Positions 9,486 through 18,294 are shown, counted from the stretch's first letter. The stretch is DNA of 47,686 nucleotides from Pseudomonadales bacterium (GCA_022360555.1 JAKSCQ010000111.1:1-47686); one strand, 5' to 3'. Notes: generated by a model from the letters alone, not told the origin. Translations and numbers: made by a program.

Positions 9486-10670
9486 TTAAGCCCCACCGGC
9501 TTGGGCGGGGGCCTGGGGTTGCTGAGCCGGTTGTTTGGCCTCGGTGTCCACTGGGCTCACCGGCATGCCAGGCTGGATACGTTGCAGGCCGTCCACCACC
9601 AGTCGGTCACCATCGTTCAGGCCGCTGGCGATCAGCCACTGGTTGCCCACCGCGCGTTCGGTGGTCACGTTCACCTTCTGCACGGTGTTGTTGTCGTCGA
9701 TGACCATGGCGGAAGCCTGGCCGGTGGGGTCACGGGTGATGCCTTTCTGGGGCACCAGAATGGCGTTTTCACGTTGGCCTTCCGGCAGCCGGCCGCGCAC
9801 GAACATGCCCGGCAACAGCTCGCCGTCCGGATTGGGGAACAGGGCGCGCAGGGTGACCGACCCGGTGCTTTCATCCACCGCGTACTCGGAGAACTGCAGC
9901 ACACCGGGCTGCTCGTATGAAGAGCCATCTTCCAGCAGCAGGGTGATGCGGGCCTCGTCTTCGCTGACCTGCTGCAGCTCACCGGCAGCCATGGCCTGGC
10001 GCAGTTTGCGCAGCTCATTGCTCGATTGCGTCAGATCCACATAGATGGGGTCAAGCTGGCGAATGGTGGCCAGCGCCTGGGCCTGGTTGGCGGTGACCAG
10101 GGCACCGGCGGTCACGTTGGAGCGGCCGATACGCCCGTCGATGGGGGCCTCGATGGTGGCATAGTCCAGATTGATCTGGGCGCTTTGCAGATTGGCGCGG
10201 GCCGCCGCGACGGCGGCACGGTTTTCATCCAGCGCGGCCTTGGCTTCATCGTACTCCTGCTGGCTGACAGAGCGTCGCTCCAGCAGCTTCTGGATTCGCT
10301 CGGCGCGCAGGGTATTGGACTTCAGCGTGGCCTGGGCCCGGGCCAGTTCCGCCTTGGCGGAGGCCACATTGGCTCGGTAGGTGCGGTCATCAATCTGATA
10401 CAACGCCTGGCCAGCCTTCACTTCCTGGCCTTCTTCAAACAAGCGTTTTTCGATGACCCCGCTGACCTGCGGGCGCACCTCCGCAATGAGATGGGCTGTG
10501 GTCCGGCCGGGTAGCTCCCGGTCCAGGGTGACGGTCCGGGCCTTTACTGTGACAAAACCCACTTCCGGGGCCTGTTGCTGTTGCTGGCCAGTCTGGCCGG
10601 CATCGCCACAACCGGCCAGTTGCAAGCCCAGCAAGCCGGCAACCAGGGGGAGAATGAAACCGCTGCGCAT
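9486..10670 (-). CDS. acrA: RND efflux periplasmic adaptor lipoprotein, AcrA/MexA family
   Basis: The 394-residue protein starts at ATG 10670-10668, preceded by GAGGTG; a frame 12 codons longer lacks a site. The N-terminus is a lipoprotein signal with lipobox LAGC (cysteine near residue 21), followed by a Gln-rich linker (QTGQQQQQ). The order is lipoyl/barrel-sandwich half (VRPQVSGVIEKRLFEEGQEVKAGQ), an alpha-hairpin rich in Ala/Arg/Glu (about 90-160), the second lipoyl half (ATIEAPIDGRIG), a beta-barrel and a membrane-proximal domain. A low-complexity Gln/Ala/Pro tail ends the protein. It tethers AcrB to the outer-membrane channel. It is first in the acrA-acrB transcript. Confidence 0.96.
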   Translation of the reverse strand: MRSGFILPLVAGLLGLQLAGCGDAGQTGQQQQQAPEVGFVTVKARTVTLDRELPGRTTAHLIAEVRPQVSGVIEKRLFEEGQEVKAGQALYQIDDRTYRANVASAKAELARAQATLKSNTLRAERIQKLLERRSVSQQEYDEAKAALDENRAAVAAARANLQSAQINLDYATIEAPIDGRIGRSNVTAGALVTANQAQALATIRQLDPIYVDLTQSSNELRKLRQAMAAGELQQVSEDEARITLLLEDGSSYEQPGVLQFSEYAVDESTGSVTLRALFPNPDGELLPGMFVRGRLPEGQRENAILVPQKGITRDPTGQASAMVIDDNNTVQKVNVTTERAVGNQWLIASGLNDGDRLVVDGLQRIQPGMPVSPVDTEAKQPAQQPQAPAQAGGA

Positions 10671-10697
10671 AGTCACCTCAGTCCTTTCGTGCACGCC

Positions 10698-10730
10698 AAA
10701 AAGCACCGTGGTCGCGCGCCGGACGGTGCT
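10698..10730 (-). terminator. Terminator-like hairpin in the acrA leader (possible attenuator)
   Basis: On the minus strand AGCACCGT pairs with ACGGTGCT across a GC-rich 13-base loop and is followed at once by TTTTT. It lies 27 bases before the acrA ATG and downstream of the candidate promoter, so it would sit in the 5' leader of the pump mRNA. The structure is plain; a regulatory role is inference. Confidence 0.5.
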
Positions 10731-10757
10731 TGAAGAAAAAATGAATCGCGTTCAGTA

Positions 10758-10781
10758 TATACATTCACGATTGCATGTATA
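10758..10781. promoter_or_regulatory. Palindromic operator between acrA and the TetR-type repressor gene
   Basis: TATACAT-N10-ATGTATA forms a 24-base pseudo-palindrome. Size, spacing and the ACATT...ATGT core resemble the known AcrR and TtgR operators. On the minus strand TATACA within it has TTGTGG 16 bases upstream, a candidate -10/-35 pair for acrAB, so bound repressor would block that promoter. An ATG at 10775 is part of this site and not a start codon. Confidence 0.75.
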
Positions 10782-10834
10782 GAGCCTGTGGCGATTTCCA
10801 CAAAAATTTCCTCATTCCATTTACGAGTCTCCCT

Positions 10835-11473
10835 ATGGTCAGGCGCACGAAGGCAGAAGCGATGGAAACCCGGGCGCGTATTCTGGACGCCGCGGAGCGG
10901 GTTTTTCATCACCGGGGTGTGCTGTCGTCCTCACTCAACGATATTGCCACCGAGGCCGGCGTGACACGAGGGGCGATTTACTGGCATTTCAAAAACAAAC
11001 ACGACGTCTTTATTGCCATGGTCGATCGGGGGCGGCTGCCTTTCGACACCATGTCGGAACGGGCCCAGGATGTCACCGAGCCGGACCCGCTGGGGCGGTT
11101 TCGTGAGTTTATGATTTACCTGTTACAGCAGGTGGTCAGGGACCCCTCCCAGCGGCGGCTGTTCGAGATTATGTTCCAGAAGTGCGAATTCAGTGGCGAG
11201 AACCTGGATTTGCTGGAGCGCCAGCGCGAATCTTGCCGGGAGGCGTCCAGCCGGATGGCGCGCATGTTTCGCAATGCCGTGGCCCGTGGGCAACTGCCTG
11301 CCACCCTGGATGTGGACAAAGGTGTTACCTGGCTACACAGTCAGATCACCGGCGTTCTGATGTACTGGTTGCTGGATCCGCAGGTGCTGGACCTGGCCAA
11401 TGATGCCCCCGCTTTTGTCGATACCTGCCTGTTTGCCCTGAAACACGCGCAATCCCTGCGCCTTGCCGGCTGA
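10835..11473 (+). CDS. TetR-family repressor of the divergent RND pump (AcrR/TtgR type)
   Basis: The 212-residue protein starts MVRRTKAEAMETRARILDAAE, the usual AcrR/TtgR N-terminus. A longer frame beginning in the operator is rejected. The DNA-binding helix-turn-helix lies at about residues 32-58 (SLNDIATEAGVTRGAIYWHFKNK). The C-terminal ligand-binding half ends in SLRLAG. Family members bind as two dimers to a palindrome between pump and regulator and are released by hydrophobic drugs or solvents. Divergent placement 164 bases from acrA fits that exactly. No strong ribosome-binding site precedes the ATG. Confidence 0.92.
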   Translation: MVRRTKAEAMETRARILDAAERVFHHRGVLSSSLNDIATEAGVTRGAIYWHFKNKHDVFIAMVDRGRLPFDTMSERAQDVTEPDPLGRFREFMIYLLQQVVRDPSQRRLFEIMFQKCEFSGENLDLLERQRESCREASSRMARMFRNAVARGQLPATLDVDKGVTWLHSQITGVLMYWLLDPQVLDLANDAPAFVDTCLFALKHAQSLRLAG

Positions 11474-11543
11474 GGCGCTGTTCCAACTCCCTGAATCAGA
11501 AACAAAACTACCGTTTTATTTTCCGATAATTGGTATGGGCAAA

Positions 11544-11565
11544 GAACATACTGGGTGGTATGTTC
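11544..11565. promoter_or_regulatory. Perfect inverted repeat upstream of the acyl-CoA ligase operon
   Basis: GAACATAC-TGGGTG-GTATGTTC is an 8-bp perfect palindrome with a 6-base spacer, of the form bound by dimeric repressors. It lies about 100 bases upstream of a candidate -35. There is no T-tract, so it is not a terminator of the TetR gene. The binding protein is unknown. Confidence 0.5.
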
Positions 11566-11623
11566 TGGCTCCCCACCGTGCTTTTCCCTGCTTTTTTTCT
11601 CTTTCATTTTTCGCTTCAAAAAG

Positions 11624-11652
11624 TGAAACGCAATTCCAAAATAGTATTGACG
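11624..11652 (+). promoter_or_regulatory. Shared upstream element, copy 1, with candidate -35
   Basis: TGAAA-N3-AATTCCAAAATA at 11624-11643 is followed three bases later by TTGACG (candidate -35, 11647-11652). The same 17 defined bases with the same spacing recur at 18343-18362 next to another -35. No convincing -10 follows here. Confidence 0.5.
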
Positions 11653-11673
11653 CGTCCCCCGAGCCATGTCAGA

Positions 11674-11689
11674 TTGACTGGCGAGTCAA
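11674..11689. promoter_or_regulatory. Palindrome TTGACT-GGCG-AGTCAA near the ligase operon promoter
   Basis: This 6-bp perfect inverted repeat with a 4-base spacer lies 22 bases after the candidate -35, that is around the expected -10/+1. An operator there would block transcription. The rest of the 325-base gap (11474-11798) holds a GGCGCT-CTTTAA-AGCGCC hairpin (11766-11783) and the GGGAG ribosome-binding site. Confidence 0.45.
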
Positions 11690-11798
11690 CACTCTATTTC
11701 CGCTGAAGAGCGGGCCTGACCAGCCGGTTTTCTTCAGCATTATTTCGCTACAACACGATATTACAGGCGCTCTTTAAAGCGCCGCGGGAGAGCTCAAC

Positions 11799-13478
11799 AT
11801 GTTTGATCGGCACTATGCGGTCTGGCCGGAGAATATGCCGCGCCACCTCAGCCTGCCGCAGACCAGCCTCTATACCAATCTGGAGGTGTCGGCCCTGCGT
11901 TATCCTGACCGGGATGCAATCAACTATTACGACAGTCCCATCACCTTTGCCGAGCTGAAGCAGCAGGTGGATGCCCTGGCGGGGTATCTTCAGAAGCTGG
12001 GAGTGGAGAAGGGCGACCGGGTGCTGCTGTTCATGCAGAACGCCCCCCAGTTCATCATCAGCTACTACGCAATTCTGCGTGCCAACGCCATTGTGGTGCC
12101 GATCAATCCCATGAACCGGGCGGCGGAGCTGGAGCATTACCTGGAAGATACCGAGGCGGCAGTGGCCATTTGTGGCCAGGAACTGCTGCCGGCGATTGCT
12201 CCGGTGGTCGGGCAGGTGAACCTGCGCCATGTGATCGTGGCCGCCTACAACGACTTTATTACCCGTGAGACCGATCTGCCCCTGCCCGATGAAGTGGCGA
12301 TGCCGGCGGTAAAACTGGACAACCCGGCGCATCTTGCCTGGAAGGATGTGATTGCCGCCAACGAAACGCCGGGAGAGTTGCTGGTGGGGCCCGATGACCT
12401 GGCGGTATTTCCGTACAGTTCCGGCACCACCGGGGCGCCCAAGGGCTGCATGCATACCCACCGCTCGGTGATGGCCACCTGTGTGCAGGGGGCGGTATGG
12501 AGCCACGGCACCACCGAATCGGTGACCCTGGCCACGCTGCCGTACTTCCATGTGACCGGCATGCAGGGCTCCATGAATTCGCCGATCTACGGTGGCTCGC
12601 TGATTGTACTGATGACCCGCTGGGACCGCCGTGTGGCGGCAACGCTGATCGAGCGCTACAGGGTCAGTCGCTGGGTGAACATCGTCACCATGGCCATTGA
12701 TCTGCTGTCCGACCCGGACGTGGAGAAATACGACCTGAGCTCCCTGGAGAATATCGGCGGCGGCGGGGCAGCCATGCCGGCGGCGGTATCCGACAAGCTC
12801 TTCAAGCTCACCGGCCTGCGTTACATGGAGGGCTATGGCCTGTCCGAAACCATTGCCGGTACCCATATCAATCCCACCGATCATCCCAAGTCCCAGTGCC
12901 TGGGGATTCCGGTGTTCGATATCGATTCGCGCATCATCGACCCGGACACCGGCAAGGAGTTGGGGCAGGGGGAAGTGGGTGAAATCATCACCCACGGTCC
13001 GCAGGTGTTCCAGGGTTACTGGAAGCGCCCCAAGGAAACCCAGAAGGCCTTTATCGATCTGGACGGCAAGCGTTTCTTCCGTACCGGTGATCTGGGCTAT
13101 TACGACGAGGAAGGCTACTTCTTCATCGTTGACCGGGTGAAACGCATGATCAATGCGTCCGGTTTCAAGGTCTGGCCGGCCGAGGTGGAAAGCCTGATGT
13201 ACCGCCACCCGGCTATTCAGGAAAGTTGTGTGATTTCCACACCCCACGAGCGTCGCGGTGAAACCGTGAAGGCCTGTGTGGTGCTGCGCGACGACATGAA
13301 AGGCACGCTCACCGAGCAGGCCATCATCGACTGGTGCAAGGAAGAAATGGCGGCCTACAAGGTTCCGCAGGTGGTGGAGTTCCGTGATGAACTGCCCCGT
13401 TCGCCCACCGGCAAGGTGATGTGGCGAGCCCTGCAGGAGCAGGAATGGGAAGGCCATCAGGCACAACAGGCTTCATGA
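11799..13478 (+). CDS. AMP-dependent acyl-CoA synthetase (long-chain-fatty-acid--CoA ligase family)
   Basis: The 559-residue ANL-superfamily ligase makes an acyl-AMP and then an acyl-CoA. Visible motifs are the P-loop YSSGTTGAPKG (206-216), YMEGYGLSET, the hinge region DRVKRMINASGFKVWPAEVE and the C-terminal catalytic lysine in PRSPTGKVMWR. Length and motifs fit medium/long-chain or dicarboxylic-acid ligases; the chain length cannot be read. It is followed 181 bases later by a complete Liv-type importer, suggesting that the importer brings in the acid it activates. GGGAG precedes the ATG. Confidence 0.9.
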   Translation: MFDRHYAVWPENMPRHLSLPQTSLYTNLEVSALRYPDRDAINYYDSPITFAELKQQVDALAGYLQKLGVEKGDRVLLFMQNAPQFIISYYAILRANAIVVPINPMNRAAELEHYLEDTEAAVAICGQELLPAIAPVVGQVNLRHVIVAAYNDFITRETDLPLPDEVAMPAVKLDNPAHLAWKDVIAANETPGELLVGPDDLAVFPYSSGTTGAPKGCMHTHRSVMATCVQGAVWSHGTTESVTLATLPYFHVTGMQGSMNSPIYGGSLIVLMTRWDRRVAATLIERYRVSRWVNIVTMAIDLLSDPDVEKYDLSSLENIGGGGAAMPAAVSDKLFKLTGLRYMEGYGLSETIAGTHINPTDHPKSQCLGIPVFDIDSRIIDPDTGKELGQGEVGEIITHGPQVFQGYWKRPKETQKAFIDLDGKRFFRTGDLGYYDEEGYFFIVDRVKRMINASGFKVWPAEVESLMYRHPAIQESCVISTPHERRGETVKACVVLRDDMKGTLTEQAIIDWCKEEMAAYKVPQVVEFRDELPRSPTGKVMWRALQEQEWEGHQAQQAS

Positions 13479-13659
13479 AAGTCTGAAGACAGCGGGTCGC
13501 CTCAAGGGGGCGGCCTGGGACCAGTACCCAATACACAATAAGCGGAAGCGCTACTCCGCCGGGGCTGGATAACAACGGAAAAACGAGAAACCGAATGCCC
13601 CGCCATGGCAGGACAGGCTGCGGCCGGCAACGGTTTCCTCAAAGACAGGAGGCTTAGCC

Positions 13660-14523
13660 TTGGATCTGTTTCTGCAACAAGTGCTCAATGGCCTGACCCT
13701 GGGCAGCATCTACGGGCTTGTCGCCCTGGGGCTGACTCTGGTGTACGGCATTCTGCACGTACCGAACTTTGCTCACGGGGCGCTGTATATGGTCGGCGCC
13801 TATGTCTCTTACGTCACCATGGTGGACTTTGGCGTCAACTACTGGCTGGCCATGATCGCCGCTGCCGGTGTGGTGGCCCTGCTGGCGGTGTTGTGTGAAC
13901 GGTTGGTGTTCAACCCGTTGCGCCATGCACCACCGATCCACGACAAGATTGCCGCCATCGGCATCATGCTGTTCCTTGAAGCCCTGGTGCAGATGCACTG
14001 GGGGGCCGAGTTCCGCCGCATGCCCACGCCCTATACCGAGATCCTGAACGTGGCGGGCATGACGATTCCGGCTCAGCGGGTGCTGATCATCATCGGGGCC
14101 TTCTCGCTGATGGCGGTATTGCACCTGTTCCTGAAGAAGACCATGACCGGCTCCACCATTGTCGCCATGGCGCAGAATCGCGAAGGCGCGTTCCTGGTGG
14201 GGATTGATGCTAACCGGGTGGCGATGATGACCTTTGCCATCTCCGGGGGGCTGGCCGCGGTAGGGGCCACCCTGTTCGCGCCGATCAACCTGGTGTACCC
14301 GGCCATGGGGCATCTGCTGATCATGAAGGCCTTCGTGATCATCATCCTCGGTGGCATGGGCTCGATTCCCGGCGCCATTGTCGGTGGCCTGATCATCGGC
14401 TTCGCCGAAGCCTTTGGGGGGTTCTACATCTCCACTGACTACAAGGACATCATCGCCTTTGCCTTGCTGGTGGTGATCCTGTCCATCAAGCCTACCGGTC
14501 TGTTTACCAAGGGGGTGCGCTAA
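13660..14523 (+). CDS. livH: Branched-chain amino acid-type ABC transporter permease LivH
   Basis: This 287-residue permease has about eight hydrophobic segments and family motifs GLTLGSIYGLVALGLTLVYG and FLVGIDANRVAMMTF followed by AISGGLAAVGATL. The start is TTG 13660: AGGAGG lies seven bases upstream and no ATG fits. It pairs with LivM to form the membrane channel. Stop and next start overlap (TAATG). Despite the family name, neighbouring acyl-CoA genes make a carboxylic acid a likelier substrate than an amino acid (inference). Confidence 0.93.
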   Translation: MDLFLQQVLNGLTLGSIYGLVALGLTLVYGILHVPNFAHGALYMVGAYVSYVTMVDFGVNYWLAMIAAAGVVALLAVLCERLVFNPLRHAPPIHDKIAAIGIMLFLEALVQMHWGAEFRRMPTPYTEILNVAGMTIPAQRVLIIIGAFSLMAVLHLFLKKTMTGSTIVAMAQNREGAFLVGIDANRVAMMTFAISGGLAAVGATLFAPINLVYPAMGHLLIMKAFVIIILGGMGSIPGAIVGGLIIGFAEAFGGFYISTDYKDIIAFALLVVILSIKPTGLFTKGVR

Positions 14524-15584
14524 TGAATGCCCTGCAGAAAATCTCTGACTTCTTCATGACGCCGGCGATGAAAATCCTGCTGATCCTCGCCGCCGTGCTG
14601 TTCCCCTTTGTGGCAAGCAATGAATACCAGATCTACGTGATGGCACTGGCCTTTGTCTGGGCCATTGCGGTCTACGGCATGAACATCATCACCGGCCTGT
14701 GTGGTCAGTTGAACCTGGCCCATGGTGGCTTCTTCGCCATTGGCGCCTACACGCTGTCGATTCTGGCAGTGGATCATGGCTGGGGCTTCTGGTGGGCTTT
14801 CCTGGCCGCCGGCGGCGCGGGGGCCTTGCTGGGGTTCCTGGCCGGTGTGGTATCGCTGCGTCTCAAGGAGCACTACTTTGCCATCTTTACCTTGTGTGTG
14901 GGTTTCATCATCTACCTGTTGATCGACAAGTGGGAAGCGCTGACCCATGGCGCCCTGGGGATCATTGATATTCCGGCTCCGAACGGCTTCGGGTTGGTGG
15001 ATTTCACCCAGACCACCCCGTTCTACTATCTGGCGCTGACCTTTATGGTGCTGTCCATCTGGCTGGCTGCGCGTATCGCCAACTCCCTGCTGGGACGCAG
15101 TTTCCGCGCCATTCGTATCAGTGATGATCTGGCCGAATCGCTGGGTATCAACCTGATGCGTAACAAGGTATTGGCTTTTGTCCTGTCCACCACCTATGCC
15201 AGCGTCGCTGGTGCCCTGTACGCCGGCCTGGTTCGTTTTATCGGCCCGGCGGAGGCGGAAGTGGTGCATACCTTCGACATGATTACCTATCTGCTGGTCG
15301 GTGGTATCGGCACCCTCATGGGGCCGCTGATTGGCACCATGGCCATCACCTGGCTGACCCAATCCCTGCAATTCCTGGAAGAGTACCGGATGATCGTATT
15401 CGGCCCGATGTTGGTGGTGCTGGTGATCTTCTTCCCGAGAGGGGTGGTCGGTTCCTTCCTGACCTGGCGCGGTCGCCGTCTGGCCGCTGCCCAGGATGCG
15501 CAGGCCGAATCTGCCGCAAAAAAAAAGCCCAAGGCGAACAACACAGTGAACAGCAGCGCGCGGGAGGCCGGTAACCATGCTTAA
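14523..15584 (+). CDS. livM: Branched-chain amino acid-type ABC transporter permease LivM
   Basis: The 353-residue permease carries the LivM signatures GLCGQLNLAHGGFFAIGAYT and GRSFRAIRISDDLAESLGI, with about nine to ten membrane helices. The last 30 residues are a polar Ala/Lys-rich tail (AAKKKPKANN) beyond the usual family end, encoded across a run of nine A bases (15518-15526). It is translationally coupled to livH (one shared base) and overlaps the start of livG by eight bases. It forms the second half of the channel. Confidence 0.93.
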   Translation: MNALQKISDFFMTPAMKILLILAAVLFPFVASNEYQIYVMALAFVWAIAVYGMNIITGLCGQLNLAHGGFFAIGAYTLSILAVDHGWGFWWAFLAAGGAGALLGFLAGVVSLRLKEHYFAIFTLCVGFIIYLLIDKWEALTHGALGIIDIPAPNGFGLVDFTQTTPFYYLALTFMVLSIWLAARIANSLLGRSFRAIRISDDLAESLGINLMRNKVLAFVLSTTYASVAGALYAGLVRFIGPAEAEVVHTFDMITYLLVGGIGTLMGPLIGTMAITWLTQSLQFLEEYRMIVFGPMLVVLVIFFPRGVVGSFLTWRGRRLAAAQDAQAESAAKKKPKANNTVNSSAREAGNHA

Positions 15585-16344
15585 GATTGATAACCTGACC
15601 AAGCGTTTCGGTGGCCTGGCGGCGGTGAACAACGTCAGCATCGAATTCGAGGCGAACAAGATCAACGCCATCATTGGCCCCAACGGGGCCGGCAAGAGCA
15701 CCTTCTTCAACCTGGTGGCCGGGGCCATGCCCCCCACCGAAGGGCGTATTGAGTACCAGGGCATGGATATCACCGGCATGGCCTGTGATCGCATTGCCCG
15801 GCTGGGTATCGCGCGTACCTTCCAGACCACCAACCTGTTCGAAGAATCCACGGTGCTGGACAACCTGATTGTGGGGCATCGCCTGCGTACCCAATCGCGC
15901 CTGTGGGATGTGATCATCAACTCCAAGCGTCTGCGTGATGAGGAGAAGAAGTGTCGCGCCCGGGCCCAGGAAGTGCTGGATTTTGTTGGCCTGTCCCATA
16001 TCGGCCACCGCATCACCGCGGACATCAGCCAGGAAGAGAAAAAGCGTGTGGCTTTTGCGCTGGCGCTGGCCACCGACCCGGAGCTGGTGCTGCTGGATGA
16101 ACCCGCCGGTGGCATCAATCCGGAAGAAACCGAAAACCTGGCCGGCCTGATTCGCAAGATGGTGGAGCACGGTGTCACCGTGTGTTTGATCGAGCACAAA
16201 ATGGACATGATCATGAGCCTGGCGGACAAGATCATGGTGCTCGACCATGGTGAAAAAATTGCCGAAGGCACCCCGGATGAAATCAGAAACAATCCGGTCG
16301 TGATCGAAGCCTATCTGGGGAGTGATGACGATGCTGCAGCTTAA
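15577..16344 (+). CDS. livG: ABC transporter ATPase LivG with a degenerate signature motif
   Basis: This is a 255-residue ATPase. Walker A is GPNGAGKST (near residue 32), the Q-loop is in [10 protein letters not shown], Walker B is [10 protein letters not shown] and the switch histidine is in CLIEHKMDM. The C-loop, normally LSxGQ or LPYGxQ, reads ISQEEKKRV, keeping only the serine. LivF in the same transporter has a perfect LSGGQ, so one of the two ATP sites would be asymmetric. Length is normal, and the frame is intact on both sides, so this is not a sequencing frameshift. It overlaps livM and livF. Confidence 0.93.
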   Translation: MLKIDNLTKRFGGLAAVNNVSIEFEANKINAIIGPNGAGKSTFFNLVAGAMPPTEGRIEYQGMDITGMACDRIARLGIARTFQTTNLFEESTVLDNLIVGHRLRTQSRLWDVIINSKRLRDEEKKCRARAQEVLDFVGLSHIGHRITADISQEEKKRVAFALALATDPELVLLDEPAGGINPEETENLAGLIRKMVEHGVTVCLIEHKMDMIMSLADKIMVLDHGEKIAEGTPDEIRNNPVVIEAYLGSDDDAAA

Positions 16345-17038
16345 TAATGTGGAAGCCCGTTACGGCAGCTTCAAGGCCCTGGAACAGGTCTCCATGACCG
16401 TGGAGCAGGGCGAACTGGTGGTCCTGCTGGGCGCCAATGGTGCCGGCAAGAGCACCCTGTTCAATACCATCAGCGGGTTGCTCAAGCCCACTGCCGGAAA
16501 AATTACCCTCAATGGCCAGGACGTTACCGGTCTCAAGCCTTCTGCACTGGTGCAGAACGGCGTGGTGCAGTGCCCGGAAGGGCGCAAGCTGTTCCCGGAA
16601 ATGTCGGTGCTGAAGAACCTGATGCTGGGTGCCTATGTGCACCGTCGGGACAAGGCCGCCATGAAGAAGACCCTGGACCAGGTGCTGGCGTTGTTCCCTA
16701 TTCTCGACGAGAAAAAGGACCATGCCGCCGGTTCGCTCAGTGGTGGTCAACAGCAGATGGTGGCCATTGGTCGCGCCATGATGGGCCGGCCCAAACTGCT
16801 GTTGCTCGACGAGCCCTCCCTGGGCCTGGCGCCGCTGGTGGTCAAGCAGATGTTCGAGACCATCAAGGGCATCAACGAACAGGGAACCACGGTTTTGCTG
16901 GCGGAGCAGAATGCCTTCGCCGCATTGAAGATTGCCCACCGTGCCTATGTGATCGAAAACGGTCGCCTGGTCATGGAGGGTGATAAAGACGCGATGCTGG
17001 GTAACGAAGAAATTCGCAAGGCCTATATCGGGGCCTGA
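16331..17038 (+). CDS. livF: ABC transporter ATPase LivF
   Basis: The 235-residue ATPase has Walker [10 protein letters not shown], a canonical signature [15 protein letters not shown], Walker [14 protein letters not shown] and switch histidine region [11 protein letters not shown] (Q in place of H, as usual in LivF). The start ATG 16331 is preferred because GGGGAG lies eight bases before it; GTG 16322 and ATG 16325 are in frame but overlap that site. Its first codons lie inside livG. It is the last ATPase of the importer. Confidence 0.94.
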   Translation: MLQLNNVEARYGSFKALEQVSMTVEQGELVVLLGANGAGKSTLFNTISGLLKPTAGKITLNGQDVTGLKPSALVQNGVVQCPEGRKLFPEMSVLKNLMLGAYVHRRDKAAMKKTLDQVLALFPILDEKKDHAAGSLSGGQQQMVAIGRAMMGRPKLLLLDEPSLGLAPLVVKQMFETIKGINEQGTTVLLAEQNAFAALKIAHRAYVIENGRLVMEGDKDAMLGNEEIRKAYIGA

Positions 17039-17106
17039 TGCGTATCAGCCACGTTCCAGCAGCGTGTGCGCTACAACAGATGTGAAAACAATAATGGGAG
17101 AGTTCC

Positions 17107-18282
17107 ATGAGCAACGGAAAATTCAAACGCTTCTGTCGACTGGCCTGTGCCAGCGCCATTGCACTGGCTGCCACCGGCGCACAGGCTGCAGAAACCGTTA
17201 CCATCGGCTTCACCGGGCCGCTTAGTGGTGGTGCGGCACTGTACGGGCAGAACACCCTGGAAGGCCTGCAAATGGCTGCCAAGGAAATCAACGACAAGGG
17301 TGGTTTCCAGGTCGATGGTGAAACCTACGAAATCAACCTGGTCTCCCTGGACGACAAGTATTCGCCCAGTCAGGCCGCGGTCAACGGCAAGCGCCTGGTG
17401 CAGCAGTACGATGCGCCGGTGATCTTCACCCCGCACTCCGGTGGTACCTTTGCGCTGCAGGCGTTCAACGAGCGTAGCGGTTTCCTGGTGATGTCCTATA
17501 CCTCGGTGCCCACCGTGACGGAGAAGGGCAACGACCTCACCGTCCGCATCCCGCCCACCTTTACCGGCTACATGAAGCCGTTCACCAAGATCGCCATGGC
17601 GGAAAACGGCAAGAAAGTCGCCGTCGCCAATGCCACCCATGATTATGCTAAATACTGGACCAAGGCATTCGTTCCTACCTGGGAAGCCATGGGCGGTACC
17701 GTGGTCGCCAACAACCCGATGGACTACAACAAGTCTGCTGACTTCTACACCGGCGTGAGCAAGGTGCTGGCGGAAGACCCGGACGTGCTGTTCATCGGCG
17801 GGGCCTCCGAGCCCACTGCCCTGGTGGCCAAACAGGCCCGCGAACTGGGCTTCAAGGGTGGCTTCGTGATCATGGACCAGGCCAAGATGGGGGAAATGTC
17901 CAAGATCATTGGCGGCTATGACATGCTGGAAGGGTCTGTCGGCGTGGTCCCGCTGACCCTGTACGAAGAGCAGGGCGCCAAGGACTTCGTGGCCAAGTAC
18001 CACAAGCTGAACGATGGCAAGGACCCGACCACCGAAGTGGCCTATAACTACTTTGCGCTGTACAGCGTGGTCCAGGCCATGAAAGAGGCGGGGACTGTCG
18101 AGGATGCCAAGGCCATCCGCGCCGCCATTGGCGAAGCCCTGAAGAACCTGGCGCCGGAGAACAACCCTTACGGCGTTACCGAAATCGATGCCAAGGGTGG
18201 CATGATGGCCGACCCGAACATCGCTACCGTGAAGGACGGCAAGGTCGTGCTGCAGCGCATTTCCGAAGTGCTGGGCGAATAA
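17107..18282 (+). CDS. livK: Periplasmic substrate-binding protein of the Liv-type transporter
   Basis: The 391-residue protein has a Sec signal (FKRFCRLACASAIALAATGAQA, cleavage before AET) and a type I periplasmic binding fold: VTIGFTGPLSGGAALYGQN, then NGKRLVQQYDAPVIFTPHSGGT in the first lobe and DYAKYWTKAFVPTWEAMGG between the lobes. It captures substrate for LivHM/GF. Binding-pocket residues cannot be assigned to a ligand from sequence alone. GGGAG precedes the ATG and a strong terminator follows. Confidence 0.93.
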   Translation: MSNGKFKRFCRLACASAIALAATGAQAAETVTIGFTGPLSGGAALYGQNTLEGLQMAAKEINDKGGFQVDGETYEINLVSLDDKYSPSQAAVNGKRLVQQYDAPVIFTPHSGGTFALQAFNERSGFLVMSYTSVPTVTEKGNDLTVRIPPTFTGYMKPFTKIAMAENGKKVAVANATHDYAKYWTKAFVPTWEAMGGTVVANNPMDYNKSADFYTGVSKVLAEDPDVLFIGGASEPTALVAKQARELGFKGGFVIMDQAKMGEMSKIIGGYDMLEGSVGVVPLTLYEEQGAKDFVAKYHKLNDGKDPTTEVAYNYFALYSVVQAMKEAGTVEDAKAIRAAIGEALKNLAPENNPYGVTEIDAKGGMMADPNIATVKDGKVVLQRISEVLGE

Positions 18283-18294
18283 CGCCGCCATCGA

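Noticed and set aside
6854..9703. 949-codon open frame on the plus strand opposite acrB/acrA
   Set aside because: It is the antisense frame of a certain RND pump gene; GC-rich codon use keeps such frames open. The product is His/Gly/Gln-rich without domain character.
10775..10834. Upstream start for the TetR-type repressor
   Set aside because: This ATG is half of the operator palindrome, and the residues it adds are not family-like.
11748..13466. 572-codon antisense frame opposite the acyl-CoA ligase
   Set aside because: The shadow of a gene with complete catalytic motifs; no ribosome-binding site and no recognisable protein.
15518..15526. Run of nine A bases in livM as a programmed frameshift
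   Set aside because: The zero frame runs on normally to a stop overlapping livG, and neither shifted frame gives a family-like extension.
14520..16292. 590-codon antisense frame opposite livM/livG
   Set aside because: It covers two well-supported overlapping genes; composition is typical of a shadow frame.
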